A DNA stretch of 64,000 nucleotides from Hoeflea_A sp965228435. Lineage in GTDB: Bacteria; Pseudomonadota; Alphaproteobacteria; Rhizobiales; Rhizobiaceae. Below are positions 42,241-50,978 of the stretch, one piece after another. Position numbers and translations under genes: made by a program. A model generated the notes under the pieces. That model had not been told where the DNA came from, searched no databases, and saw only the letters and a list, made by a program, of their open reading frames with translations. The stretch's first letter is position 1. Each line of letters begins with the position of its first letter. Where the stretch lies: assembly GCA_965228435.1 (NCBI GenBank), contig OZ245818.1:2418001-2482000 (forward strand). Reading direction: 5' to 3'.

Positions 42241-43114
42241 AAACCAGATGGCCGGCCTCCCAGCCGAGCATGGCGCGCTTACGGGTAACACCCCAATGAT
42301 AGCCGGTGAGCGCACCGGTGCTGCCAACGGCCCGATGGCATGGCACGACAAAGGATATCGGGTTGCGGCCGACCGCCGCGCCCACGGCCCTTGAGGCGCT
42401 GGGCTTGCCCAGCCGCCGGGCGATCGAGCCATAGGTCATGGCGGCTCCCAGAGGGATGTCCAACAGCGCCTCCCAGACACGGATCTGGAAATCCGTACCG
42501 ATCAGAACCACGCGCAGCGGATCTTTCGGGTTCCATCGACCCGGATCAAAAGCGTCAACCGCGTATCTGCCCGTAGTGCCCGGATCTTCCAAATAGGAAG
42601 CGCGGGGCCAGCGACCGCACATGTCGGCAAGCGCCGCCGCCTCGCCGCCGGGATCGCAGAACGCCATGCCGGCAAGCCCACGGTCGGTCGCCATGACAAG
42701 CGTGATTCCGAAGGGACAGGCATGGAAACCATAGTGGATCGTCAGCCCCTCACCCTTGGCCTTGAATATGCCGGGCGTGACCGCCTCATGGGTCACGAAC
42801 AGGTCGTGCAGCCGGCCCGGACCGGACAGCCCGACCTCGTGGCTGGCATCCAACAGCGGCAGGCCCTCCTGCTGCAACAGCTTTCTGGCACGATCGAGGG
42901 TTACGGCCTGCAGGAAGCCCTTAGGGCTCAAGCCGGACCAGCGCGTGAAGGTCTTCTGCAATTGCGTTGCCGAAACGCCCAGCGCATGGGCGAGTTCGTC
43001 CAGCGACGGCTGCCGACGATAGTGACGCGTGATGATTTCAAGCGCCCGGCGCACCAGTTCGTAATCCGGATCGGTCTCGGCGCCGACCGGTTTCAGGGAG
43101 GCCTTGACGTTCAT
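42239..43114 (-). CDS. AraC-type regulator/O6-methylguanine-DNA methyltransferase (Ada-like)
   Basis: The N-terminal part is an AraC-type helix-turn-helix (YRRQPSLDELAHALGVSATQ, GLSPKGFLQAVTLDRARKLL) and the C-terminal part is the alkyl-transferase with the acceptor site VVPCHRAVGSTGALTGYHWG. The zinc-binding N-terminal domain of Ada, which senses methylphosphotriesters, is missing, so it repairs O6-alkylguanine but cannot be activated in the classical way. I preferred the ATG at 43114 to one 22 codons earlier. Confidence 0.85.
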   Translation of the reverse strand: MNVKASLKPVGAETDPDYELVRRALEIITRHYRRQPSLDELAHALGVSATQLQKTFTRWSGLSPKGFLQAVTLDRARKLLQQEGLPLLDASHEVGLSGPGRLHDLFVTHEAVTPGIFKAKGEGLTIHYGFHACPFGITLVMATDRGLAGMAFCDPGGEAAALADMCGRWPRASYLEDPGTTGRYAVDAFDPGRWNPKDPLRVVLIGTDFQIRVWEALLDIPLGAAMTYGSIARRLGKPSASRAVGAAVGRNPISFVVPCHRAVGSTGALTGYHWGVTRKRAMLGWEAGHLV

Positions 43115-43192
43115 GCTGTTTGATTCCGACGTTTTGATGATTCTGCCGGCATCAAAGCATGCCGCAGCAACGGCAACCACCCGTTTCTTGCG

Positions 43193-43693
43193 CTATCGCC
43201 TGACGCGTGCGAGAGCGCCCGAGAAGGCGCGGGCAAAGCTTTCGCGGTCATCCGGATTGAGAAACCCGCCAATGTCGGTGGAGCGGCCCTCGCCCGACAC
43301 GTTCATGCGGGTGATGCCGATCTCGTCGTGACGCGACACCTGGAAACGGGCCCAGAACGGATTGAAGCAAACCTTTCGGCTGCGGCCGGAGGGCGCGATC
43401 TTGGAAATCGCCAGTTCGGTGCGCGACACCTTGACGAGTTCGCGCGCCCGCCCCGCACGGTAGTTGAGCGCAAAAGCGCCGAAGATCAGCACCAGGTCCA
43501 GTCCCATGAATGCGGCGACCGGCCAGGCGCCAGAAATCGCGAACACCACGCTGTGGGCGATGGTCATGGCGGTCACGATGATCATCAGGATGACAAAGCC
43601 ATTTCGACCCAGCGACCGGTGCGGCGTGAGAAGCGCTTCGAAAACCGGTGCCTCGTCTGGCGAGACGCTGATGCTGGCATTGCCTTGTGTCAT
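43193..43693 (-). CDS. DUF2244 membrane protein
   Basis: A 166-residue protein with two adjacent membrane segments (GFVILMIIVTAMTIAHSVVF and WPVAAFMGLDLVLIFGAFAL) and a C-terminal cytoplasmic domain with FNPFWARF and GGFLNPDDRESFARAFSGAL, the signature of DUF2244. The function of the family is unknown. The start at 43693 lies 22 bases from the divergent nth gene, the usual pairing in Rhizobiales. Confidence 0.85.
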   Translation of the reverse strand: MTQGNASISVSPDEAPVFEALLTPHRSLGRNGFVILMIIVTAMTIAHSVVFAISGAWPVAAFMGLDLVLIFGAFALNYRAGRARELVKVSRTELAISKIAPSGRSRKVCFNPFWARFQVSRHDEIGITRMNVSGEGRSTDIGGFLNPDDRESFARAFSGALARVRR

Positions 43694-43715
43694 GGTCCAT
43701 GAATATAGAGGGATT

Positions 43716-44471
43716 ATGCAAAAGCCCCAATCGAAATCCGCGTCCGCCTCGAAACCGAAAAAGGCCTCTAAACCGGCGCGGCGCCGCAAACGTCTGCCCA
43801 AGAGCGCCTATTCGCCGCAGGAACTGCAGGAGATTTTCCGGCGGTTTTCGGTTCAGCGGGCAGAGCCAAAAGGCGAGCTTGAACACGTCAACGCCTACAC
43901 GCTGCTGGTCGCGGTCGTGCTTTCGGCACAGGCCACCGATGCTGGCGTGAACAAGGCCACCCGCGCCCTGTTTGCGGCGGCGGATACGCCGGAGAAAATG
44001 CTGGCGCTGGGCGAAGACACGGTCCGCGACCATATCCGCACCATCGGGCTATTTCGCAACAAGGCAAAGAACGTCATTTTGCTGTCCCGGGCACTGCTCG
44101 AAAATCATGGCGGAGAGGTTCCAGCGGACCGGGACGCTTTGGTCGCGCTCCCAGGAGTCGGCCGGAAGACCGCGAATGTGGTTCTCAACATGGCCTTTGG
44201 CCGGCCGACGATGGCCGTCGACACGCATATCTTCCGCATCGCCAACCGGATGAAGATGGCACCGGGCAAGACGGTCGACGATGTCGAAGACAATCTCCTG
44301 CGCACCGTGCCGGAGGAATACCTGTTGCACGCCCATCACTGGCTCATCCTGCATGGACGTTACGTCTGCAAGGCGCGCAAGCCCGACTGCCCGGCCTGTG
44401 TGCTCGCCGATATTTGCAAGTCCCGGGAAAAAACCTGCGACGTGCCAGCGGCACTGGTGGCACTATCCTGA
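43716..44471 (+). CDS. nth: Endonuclease III
   Basis: This base-excision repair glycosylase/AP lyase removes oxidised pyrimidines. The helix-hairpin-helix LPGVGRKTANVVLNMAF carries the catalytic Lys, AVDTHIFRIANR carries the catalytic Asp, and the four-Cys iron-sulfur motif is CKARKPDCPACVLADIC. A basic N-terminal extension of about 35 residues (KPKKASKPARRRKRLPKS) is usual in Rhizobiales. The ATG at 43716 follows GAGGG. Confidence 0.95.
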   Translation: MQKPQSKSASASKPKKASKPARRRKRLPKSAYSPQELQEIFRRFSVQRAEPKGELEHVNAYTLLVAVVLSAQATDAGVNKATRALFAAADTPEKMLALGEDTVRDHIRTIGLFRNKAKNVILLSRALLENHGGEVPADRDALVALPGVGRKTANVVLNMAFGRPTMAVDTHIFRIANRMKMAPGKTVDDVEDNLLRTVPEEYLLHAHHWLILHGRYVCKARKPDCPACVLADICKSREKTCDVPAALVALS

Positions 44472-44475
44472 CTTC

Positions 44476-44500
44476 AGACTTGTTGCCCTTTGCTCTAGCC
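44476..44500. repeat. Half copy of the palindromic element
   Basis: TTGCCCTTTGCTCTAG repeats the end of the 42075-42240 element, without its inverted partner. It lies between nth and the lactonase gene. Confidence 0.55.
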
Positions 44501-45385
44501 AAACCGGTTGCACGGTCTGCCACCCACACCGGCGTCGACGGCAAACAAACCGCCCTCCTGCGGATTGGCGGACAGGTGTTCATCGGTCATGGTGAACCGT
44601 GCTGACGTGACATAGAGCGTGTCGAGCGCTTCGCCCCCGAAGGCGCAACTGGTCGGCCAGGAACAGGGCAGGTCGACAACCCGGTCGATGCGGCCGTCAG
44701 GGCTGAAGCGCAGCACGCATGATCCGCCAACAACGCGGCAGTTCCAGATGAAACCTTCGGCGTCCATGCAAGATCCGTCCGGCAGGCCGCGTTCAAAACC
44801 CGATACCACGGCGGTGCGGTCGGAGAGGCGGCCTGGCGGCATATCCAATGCGTAGCTGTAGATGGCGTTTGCGCCGGTGTCAGCGGTGACCAATCGGCCC
44901 TCCGGCGTCCACACAAAGGTGTTCGTGGTACCGAACCGATCCTCACTCAACTCCTCCAGCCGACCATCGGGCTGACAGCGGTAAAGCCGGCCGGTCACCG
45001 CATCGGCATCTATCGGCGAACCGTCGGGAGCGAAGTTGTTTCGCATCGTGCCGATCCAGAATGCACCGTCCGGACCGACCACTCCCTCATTCAGGCGGTT
45101 GTCCGGCAAGTCCGGCTCGACTTGTGCCAACAACCGAAAGTCATCATCGAAATCCCACAGGCACAGGGATTTCGTCAGTCCGACAATCGCCCCGCCATCG
45201 CGGCGCAAACCCACGGATGTAACGAAGTCCGGCGCATGCCAGAGGGTATGCTCACCGGTCTGCGGGTCCAGAGCTTCGATGGTCTTGGCCAGAATGTCGA
45301 CCCACAGCAGGCGGCCGCGCGCGTCGTCCCAAACGATGCTTTCGCCGCAGATGTTTTCCGCTGGGCGGACCAGTGTGACCGTCAT
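44495..45385 (-). CDS. SMP-30/gluconolactonase family lactonase
   Basis: The six-bladed beta-propeller family hydrolyses sugar lactones to aldonates. Conserved positions are CGESIVWDD (metal-binding Glu), NRLNEGVVGPDGAFWIGTM, GTTNTFVWTPEGRLVTADT and the metal-site region GLPDGSCMDAEGFIW, plus TSARFTM near the end. The protein is 296 residues, usual for the family. I chose the ATG at 45385 because AAAAGGAACC precedes it. It is divergent from the gntR-dehydratase-transporter operon, so the two share regulation and probably a pathway. Confidence 0.9.
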   Translation of the reverse strand: MTVTLVRPAENICGESIVWDDARGRLLWVDILAKTIEALDPQTGEHTLWHAPDFVTSVGLRRDGGAIVGLTKSLCLWDFDDDFRLLAQVEPDLPDNRLNEGVVGPDGAFWIGTMRNNFAPDGSPIDADAVTGRLYRCQPDGRLEELSEDRFGTTNTFVWTPEGRLVTADTGANAIYSYALDMPPGRLSDRTAVVSGFERGLPDGSCMDAEGFIWNCRVVGGSCVLRFSPDGRIDRVVDLPCSWPTSCAFGGEALDTLYVTSARFTMTDEHLSANPQEGGLFAVDAGVGGRPCNRFG

Positions 45386-45452
45386 CGTCAGGTTCCTTTT
45401 CCGATGGTCGAGTTGACATCGGTCCGAATTTATCCTAGCAATCATATTTAGT

Positions 45453-45471
45453 AAACCTGTCATACAGGTTT
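45453..45471. promoter_or_regulatory. Perfect palindrome, probable GntR operator
   Basis: AAACCTGT-CAT-ACAGGTTT is a perfect 8-3-8 inverted repeat in the divergent promoter of the lactonase and gntR genes, 28 bases before the gntR start. Its length and spacing fit a FadR-type GntR dimer, and its position allows control of both operons. Confidence 0.75.
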
Positions 45472-45498
45472 TGTATTTATTGTAGATAAGATTTGAAA

Positions 45499-46215
45499 AT
45501 GTCGTCACAAACGCGCAACGAAACGCCCGGTGCCAGCCTTGTCAGCGAAACCATTGGCGAGATCACCCGGCACATCCGCAGCAACGAACTCGGCCCTGGC
45601 GACAAGCTGCCAAGCGAGTCCGCTTTGGTCCGCGAGCTCAGCGTGTCGCGCACGGTCGTGCGGGAGGCGTTCCGGTCCCTGGCCGCCATGCGGCTGATCA
45701 ACCTGTCGGCGGGCAAGCGTGCGACGGTGGCGCATCTCGACCACGGCGCCATGTCGCTGATGATCGAACACGGCGTGCTGACCGAGCAGATCAGCGTGCA
45801 GCAGATCTATGACGTGCGCCGAACCATCGAAATGCGCACCGTGACGCTCGCAACGCTGCGTCGCAGCGACAAGGAGGCCCAGGCCATCCTGAACCATGCC
45901 CGGCAAATGGCCGAGCATTTCGATGATGCGGAAAAGGTGATGGAGCATGACCTGGCGTTCCATCTGGACATCGCAAAGGCGTCCCGCAACCCGATTTTCG
46001 CGATGATCGTTGGCGCATTCCAGGGCGTGTCTCGGCAAAGCTGGCCGGTGGGCTGGCGCAACCGCACCAGCAAGGGGCAGCGCGAGCAGATGATCCAGGT
46101 GCATCTCGATATCGCCGACGCCATCGCCGCCGGCGATCCCGTCAAGGCCAGCGAGCGCATGGGCGATCATTTCGACGACAGCGTCAAGGTGCTGCTCGAC
46201 GCCGGGGTGAGCTGA
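45499..46215 (+). CDS. GntR/FadR-family transcriptional regulator
   Basis: The N-terminal winged helix (PGDKLPSESALVRELSVSRT, VVREAFRSLAAM) is followed by an FCD-type effector domain in which FDDAEKVMEHDLAFHLDIAK and HLDIADAIAAGDPVKASERM supply the metal-binding Asp and His residues. The ATG at 45499 was preferred over a TTG two codons earlier. Being first in the operon and beside a perfect palindrome, it is the likely repressor of the sugar locus, released by a pathway intermediate. Confidence 0.9.
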   Translation: MSSQTRNETPGASLVSETIGEITRHIRSNELGPGDKLPSESALVRELSVSRTVVREAFRSLAAMRLINLSAGKRATVAHLDHGAMSLMIEHGVLTEQISVQQIYDVRRTIEMRTVTLATLRRSDKEAQAILNHARQMAEHFDDAEKVMEHDLAFHLDIAKASRNPIFAMIVGAFQGVSRQSWPVGWRNRTSKGQREQMIQVHLDIADAIAAGDPVKASERMGDHFDDSVKVLLDAGVS

Positions 46216-46224
46216 GACACTGTC

Positions 46225-47427
46225 ATGAAGATCACCGGCTTGGAAACCATCCGCATTGCGGAACGTCCAAACCTGTTGTGGGTCCACGTTCACACCGACG
46301 AGGGCCTGACCGGGTTGGGAGAGACCTTTTTCGGCGCCGCGGCGGTTGAGGCCTATCTTCACGAAACGGTGGCACCGATGGTCATCGGTCGTGATCCGCT
46401 GGAAATCGACCGTCTGTCGGCCGACCTTGTCGGATATCTCGGCTACCGCTCGACGGGCGTCGAAATGCGCGGCAATTCGGCCTTTGACATCGCCCTGTGG
46501 GACCTGTTCGGCAAGGCTTGCGGCCAGCCGATCACCCAGATGCTCGGCGGCTTTACCCGCCAGGACATCCGAACTTACAACACCTGTGCCGGCACCGATT
46601 ACATCAAGACGACGGGCGGCCAGTCCACCGCCAATTACGGTCTCGAAACGGCGGGCGCCTATGACGACCTCAACGCCTTCATGACATCGGCGGATGAACT
46701 GGCGCTTTCACTGCTCGAGGACGACATCGACGCCATGAAGATCTGGCCGTTCGATCCGGCGGCCGACAAGAACCGGGGTCAGTCCATCTCAACTGCTGAC
46801 CTGAAGGCGGCGCTCGAGCCTTTCGAGAAGATCCGAAAAGCGGTCGGCGATCGCATGCAGATCATGGTCGAGTTTCACCTGATGTGGCAGCTGCTGCCGG
46901 CGATCGAGATCGCCCGGGCGCTGGCCCCTTACGGCACCTTCTGGCACGAAGACCCGATCAAGATGGACAGCCTGTCGAGCCTCAAGCGTTATGCAGATGC
47001 CTCGACAGCGCCGATAGCGGCGTCCGAAACGCTTGGCTCGCGCTGGGCGTTCCGTGACCTGATCGAGACCGGAGCAGCCGGAATCTTCAATCTTGATATC
47101 AGCTGGTGTGGTGGACTGTCGGAGGCGCGCAAGATCGCCGCCATGGCCGAAGCCTGGCATCTGCCGATTGCGCCGCACGACTGCACGGGACCGGTGGTGT
47201 TGTGCGCATCGACACACCTTTCTCTCAACGCACCCAACGCACTGATCCAGGAGAGCGTGCGGGCTTTCCACCGCACCTGGTATCGCGACCTGGTCACGGC
47301 GCTGCCTCCCATCGAGAAGGGCCGCATCACCGTGCCGCCGGGTCCCGGCCTCGGCCTCGAACTCAATCCGGATCTGGACCGCGTTTTCACCACGACGCGG
47401 CGGACCTCCGATTCCGAAGATATCTGA
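46225..47427 (+). CDS. Enolase-superfamily sugar-acid dehydratase (MR/MLE family)
   Basis: The family abstracts the alpha proton of a carboxylate and, in this subgroup, dehydrates aldonates to 2-keto-3-deoxy acids. Metal ligands are placed as IMVEFHLMW (Glu), FWHEDPIKM (Glu) and AASETLGSRW (Glu); the catalytic His is in LPIAPHDCTGPV. MKIWPFD around residue 171 is the usual strand-2 motif. The 400 residues match the family. The substrate cannot be read from sequence. It lies 9 bases after gntR and before the ABC importer. Confidence 0.9.
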   Translation: MKITGLETIRIAERPNLLWVHVHTDEGLTGLGETFFGAAAVEAYLHETVAPMVIGRDPLEIDRLSADLVGYLGYRSTGVEMRGNSAFDIALWDLFGKACGQPITQMLGGFTRQDIRTYNTCAGTDYIKTTGGQSTANYGLETAGAYDDLNAFMTSADELALSLLEDDIDAMKIWPFDPAADKNRGQSISTADLKAALEPFEKIRKAVGDRMQIMVEFHLMWQLLPAIEIARALAPYGTFWHEDPIKMDSLSSLKRYADASTAPIAASETLGSRWAFRDLIETGAAGIFNLDISWCGGLSEARKIAAMAEAWHLPIAPHDCTGPVVLCASTHLSLNAPNALIQESVRAFHRTWYRDLVTALPPIEKGRITVPPGPGLGLELNPDLDRVFTTTRRTSDSEDI

Positions 47428-47454
47428 GACGCAACACATCAAGGGAGAGATCAG

Positions 47455-48432
47455 ATGAAGAAACTCATGCAGACCGCCGCGCTTTCGGCATTGCTCCTGG
47501 GCGCCACCGCGACCGCCCATGCCGAAGGGCTGAACATCGTATTCACACACCACTCGTCCGCTTCCAACACGTTCTGGCAGGCGGTCAAGAAGGGCTTCGA
47601 CGACGCCTGCGGTAAAATCGACGCCAACTGCCAGATGGTCTTCACCCAGACGGAAGGCTCGATCGAGCAGCAGGTTGCCAACATGCAAGCCGCACTCGCC
47701 GGCAAGCCGGACGCGTTGCTGACCTCGATCGTCGACGACCGGGCGCTCGACGCGGTCATCGAAAAGGCGGTTGCCGACGGCGTTATCGTGATCGGCGTCA
47801 ATGTCGACGACAGCGAAGGGGCGGCCGGCAATGCCCGCGCGGCTTTCGTCGGTCAGGGCTTTCGTCCGGCCGGCTATTCCTTGGGTCAGGCCATGTCAGC
47901 GCATTTTCCGGCCGATGGCCCGATCAAAGTGCTGGTCGGCATCTCGGCGCCCGGTCAAAACTGGTCGGAAGCACGCGGCGGTGGGGTGATGGATTTCCTC
48001 GAAGACTACAAGAAGGCCAATCCGGGCCGTGAGATCAGCTGGGAGCGCATCGACAGCGGCACTGACCTCGCAGTTACGGCCGATCGCGTCGGCGCCTATC
48101 TGAACGCCAATCCCGACACCACCGCCTATTTCGACACTGGCTTCTGGCACGCCGCCGTGGCTCGAGTGCTGAAGGATCGCGGTGTCGAGCCGGGCAAGGT
48201 GCTGCTCGGCGGCTTCGACCTGGTGCCCGAGGTGGTGCAGCAGATGCAAGCCGGCTATGTACAGGTGCAAGTTGACCAGCAGCCCTACATGCAAGGCTTC
48301 ATGCCGGTGATGGAAGTCTATCTCGCCGACAAGATCGGTCTGGCGCCCGCCGATATCGACACCGGTCAGGGCATCGTCACGCCGGCCGAAGCCGACAGCA
48401 TCATGACCCTCTCCGCCCAGGGTCTGCGGTAG
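47455..48432 (+). CDS. Sugar ABC transporter binding protein (RbsB-like)
   Basis: The signal peptide is MKKLMQTAALSALLLGATAT, cleaved after AHA. The mature protein has the type-I periplasmic-binding fold of ribose-type proteins: NIVFTHHSSASNTFWQAVKK, PDALLTSIVDDRALDAVIEK, GYSLGQAMSAHFPADGP and GGFDLVPEVVQQMQAGYVQV (binding-site Asp). It should deliver an aldose to the permease and ATPase encoded directly downstream. Confidence 0.9.
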   Translation: MKKLMQTAALSALLLGATATAHAEGLNIVFTHHSSASNTFWQAVKKGFDDACGKIDANCQMVFTQTEGSIEQQVANMQAALAGKPDALLTSIVDDRALDAVIEKAVADGVIVIGVNVDDSEGAAGNARAAFVGQGFRPAGYSLGQAMSAHFPADGPIKVLVGISAPGQNWSEARGGGVMDFLEDYKKANPGREISWERIDSGTDLAVTADRVGAYLNANPDTTAYFDTGFWHAAVARVLKDRGVEPGKVLLGGFDLVPEVVQQMQAGYVQVQVDQQPYMQGFMPVMEVYLADKIGLAPADIDTGQGIVTPAEADSIMTLSAQGLR

Positions 48433-48445
48433 CGGGCGGCGCGCG

Positions 48446-49489
48446 ATGACAGACCAGACTGAGGACGGCGGGGCGGCAGCGTCCGCCGCCCTCGCACCAA
48501 AGGGCAATACGGTGAAACGTCTCCTCAAGATCTCGATGGAGAAGCCTGAACTGGCAGCGTTGGTGCTGCTGGTCGTGCTGATCGTCGTTTTTCAGATACG
48601 CTCCGACGGCGTGTTTCTCAGCCCCGACAATCTGCGCGGCATTCTCGGCATCCTGCCGGAGATCGGACTGATGGTCGTCGGCGTGACCGTGCTGATGATC
48701 TGCGGCGAATTCGACCTGTCGGTTGGATCGGTTTTCGCATTGATGCCGATGGTCATGGCGGTGCTGCTGGCAGACGGCATGCCATTTGCCGTCGCCTTCA
48801 CCGCCGGGCTTGCTGCCTGTGCGGCCATCGGATTCATCAACGGCTATCTGACCATCCGCTTTGCCATTCCAAGCTTCATCACGACGCTCGGCATGCTGTT
48901 CATCGCACGCTCGCTCACCATCGTCATTTCCGGTGGCTTCCCGCCCCTGTTGCCGACCGATCTGCCGAACTGGCTGTTCACGGTCTTCGTCGGCCCGGGC
49001 AACCTGTTCCGCATGTCGTTCCTGTGGTTCGTCGGCATCGCGATCCTCGCATCGCTGATGATGAGCCGCACCAATTTCGGCAATTGGGTGCGGGCGACCG
49101 GTGGCTTCCTGCCGGCCGCTCAGGCCATGGGCATCCCGACCGCGCGGGTCAAGATTGCCTGTTTCATGCTGTGCTCGATGCTGGCGGGTTTTGCCGGCAT
49201 GATCCAGGTTCTGCGCCTCGGGTCGCCGCTTCCGTCGATCGGCGAGGGCTGGGAGTTGCAGGCCGTCGCCGCAGCGGTCATCGGTGGTACGGCGCTCACC
49301 GGCGGGGTCGGTGCAGTGGTTGGCGGCGTCATCGGCGCGATCCTGATCCGGGTCATCGACAACGGCCTTGTGCTCAGCAAGGTTGACGCCAATTGGTTCA
49401 AGTTCGCCATCGGCTCGCTGACGATCTTCGCAGTCATCGTCAATGCCTGGCTGCGCAAGCGTGCCAAGGCCATCAAGGTGGAGACGTGA
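48446..49489 (+). CDS. Sugar ABC transporter permease (RbsC-like)
   Basis: About nine membrane segments are visible, with the conserved GEFDLSVGSVFALMPMVMAV, FIPSF-like FAIPSFITTLGMLFIARSL and the cytoplasmic GNWVRATGGFLPAAQAMGIP loop that meets the ATPase. AVAAAVIGGTALTGGVGAVV near the end is typical of ribose-type permeases. The gene begins 13 bases after the binding protein and ends 2 bases before the ATPase ATG. Confidence 0.9.
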   Translation: MTDQTEDGGAAASAALAPKGNTVKRLLKISMEKPELAALVLLVVLIVVFQIRSDGVFLSPDNLRGILGILPEIGLMVVGVTVLMICGEFDLSVGSVFALMPMVMAVLLADGMPFAVAFTAGLAACAAIGFINGYLTIRFAIPSFITTLGMLFIARSLTIVISGGFPPLLPTDLPNWLFTVFVGPGNLFRMSFLWFVGIAILASLMMSRTNFGNWVRATGGFLPAAQAMGIPTARVKIACFMLCSMLAGFAGMIQVLRLGSPLPSIGEGWELQAVAAAVIGGTALTGGVGAVVGGVIGAILIRVIDNGLVLSKVDANWFKFAIGSLTIFAVIVNAWLRKRAKAIKVET

Positions 49490-49491
49490 CG

Positions 49492-50223
49492 ATGGCCGGA
49501 CCGATCATCGCGGTGCGCGATCTGCACAAATGGTATTCGGGCGTCCACGCTCTGAAGGGCGTGTCGCTGGACTTTGCTCCGAACGAAACGGTTGGACTGG
49601 TCGGCGACAACGGCGCTGGCAAGTCGACCCTGATCAACATCCTGTCGGGCGCCCAGACGGCAAGCGACGGCGAGATTTCCATGGACGGTCGGCCGGTCAA
49701 CATCCGCACGCCGCGCGACGCCATGGATCTGGGGATTGAGACGATCTACCAGTACAACTCCATGGTTCCGACCATGAGCATCGCCCGCAACCTGTTCATC
49801 GGCCGCGAACCGATGAAATATTCCCTGTTCGGGCTCGGCGTGATGGATCGCCGTCGGATGGCAGACGATAGCGTCAAGGCAATCGCCGATGTCGACCTGC
49901 ACCTGCGCTCGCCCGACGCCCTGGTCGGGGAGCTCTCGGGCGGGCAGCGGCAGGGCGTCGCCATCGCCCGGGCGATGCACTTCAAATCGCGTGTCCTGAT
50001 CCTTGACGAGCCGACCAACCACCTGGCCGTCAAGGAGACCAACAAGGTGATCGGCTTCGTGCGCGGCCTGAAAGACCTCGGCATCACCGGCATCTTCATC
50101 AGTCACAACATCCACCATGTGTTCGAATGCTGCGACCGGATCGTGGCCATGGCGCGTGGCGAGGTGGTGTTGGACGAACGGGCCGACGAGACCTCGATGG
50201 ATGCAGTTCTTGACGTACTTTGA
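49492..50223 (+). CDS. Sugar ABC transporter ATPase, single nucleotide-binding domain
   Basis: Walker A is GDNGAGKST, the signature is LSGGQRQ, Walker B is RVLILDEPT and the switch His follows in GIFISHNIHHVF. At 243 residues it has one nucleotide-binding domain, whereas RbsA-type sugar ATPases usually have two fused copies, so it must act as a homodimer. The frame is open upstream into the permease gene; the ATG at 49492 is the natural start. Confidence 0.9.
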   Translation: MAGPIIAVRDLHKWYSGVHALKGVSLDFAPNETVGLVGDNGAGKSTLINILSGAQTASDGEISMDGRPVNIRTPRDAMDLGIETIYQYNSMVPTMSIARNLFIGREPMKYSLFGLGVMDRRRMADDSVKAIADVDLHLRSPDALVGELSGGQRQGVAIARAMHFKSRVLILDEPTNHLAVKETNKVIGFVRGLKDLGITGIFISHNIHHVFECCDRIVAMARGEVVLDERADETSMDAVLDVL

Positions 50224-50234
50224 CGGAGGATGAC

Positions 50235-50978
50235 ATGGGCAATCTGGCCGGCAAAACCGTGCTTTTGACTGGCGGGCTTGGCACTCTCGGCCGGGCTCAG
50301 GCAAACAAACTCTCCAGCGAAGGTGCCCGGGTCATAGTGCTCGACCGTCCGGAAAGCGAGGACGCCACCGCCCGTGCGGCCGCGCTCGGCGACGGTGTCG
50401 AATTCTTCGGCTGCGATCTCAACCGCCTGGCCGAGGCCGAAGCGGCAGTTGCCGGAGAGGCCGAAGCCATGGGTGGCGTCGACATCCTCATCAACAATGC
50501 GGCGCTGATCATCAACAAGCCGCACGAGGATTTCTCTCTGGAAGAATACGAGGACCAGATCCGCGTCAATTCTTCCGCCGCATTCGCGCTGACCCGTGCC
50601 TGCTCGCCTGCTATGAAGCAGCGCCGATACGGCAAGATCGTCAATTTCACCTCGGTGACGCTGACCGGCCAGTGGGACGGCTACGTGCCTTACGTCACTT
50701 CCAAAGGTGCCATGCTGGGGCTGACAAAGTCGCTGGCGCGCGAACTCGGCCCGCTCGGCATCAACGTCAACGCGGTTGCGCCGGGTGCCGTCGTATCGGA
50801 GGCCGAGGAACGGGTCTTCGGCGACCGGCTGCAGGAGTACAATGACTGGGTGCTCGACCGTCAATGTCTGAAGTCGCGCATCCAACCTGAAAACGTTGCG
50901 GACCTGGTTCATTTCCTCGTCTCGCCGGCATCCGACATGATCACCGGCCAGAACTTCGCCATCGACGGCGGCTGGTGA
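50235..50978 (+). CDS. Short-chain dehydrogenase/reductase
   Basis: The NAD(P)-binding Rossmann motif is LLTGGLGTLGRAQ, the central motif is INNAALI, and the catalytic Ser, Tyr and Lys appear in FTSVTLTGQW and YVTSKGAMLGLTKSLAREL. The C-terminal IDGGW is usual. In this locus the likely reaction is oxidation of an aldose to its lactone. A ribosome site (GGAGG) precedes the ATG at 50235. It follows the ATPase by 11 bases. Confidence 0.9.
   Translation: MGNLAGKTVLLTGGLGTLGRAQANKLSSEGARVIVLDRPESEDATARAAALGDGVEFFGCDLNRLAEAEAAVAGEAEAMGGVDILINNAALIINKPHEDFSLEEYEDQIRVNSSAAFALTRACSPAMKQRRYGKIVNFTSVTLTGQWDGYVPYVTSKGAMLGLTKSLARELGPLGINVNAVAPGAVVSEAEERVFGDRLQEYNDWVLDRQCLKSRIQPENVADLVHFLVSPASDMITGQNFAIDGGW

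Noticed and set aside
45505..46362. 285-codon minus-strand frame opposite gntR
   Set aside because: Shadow of gntR; low-complexity product without family features.
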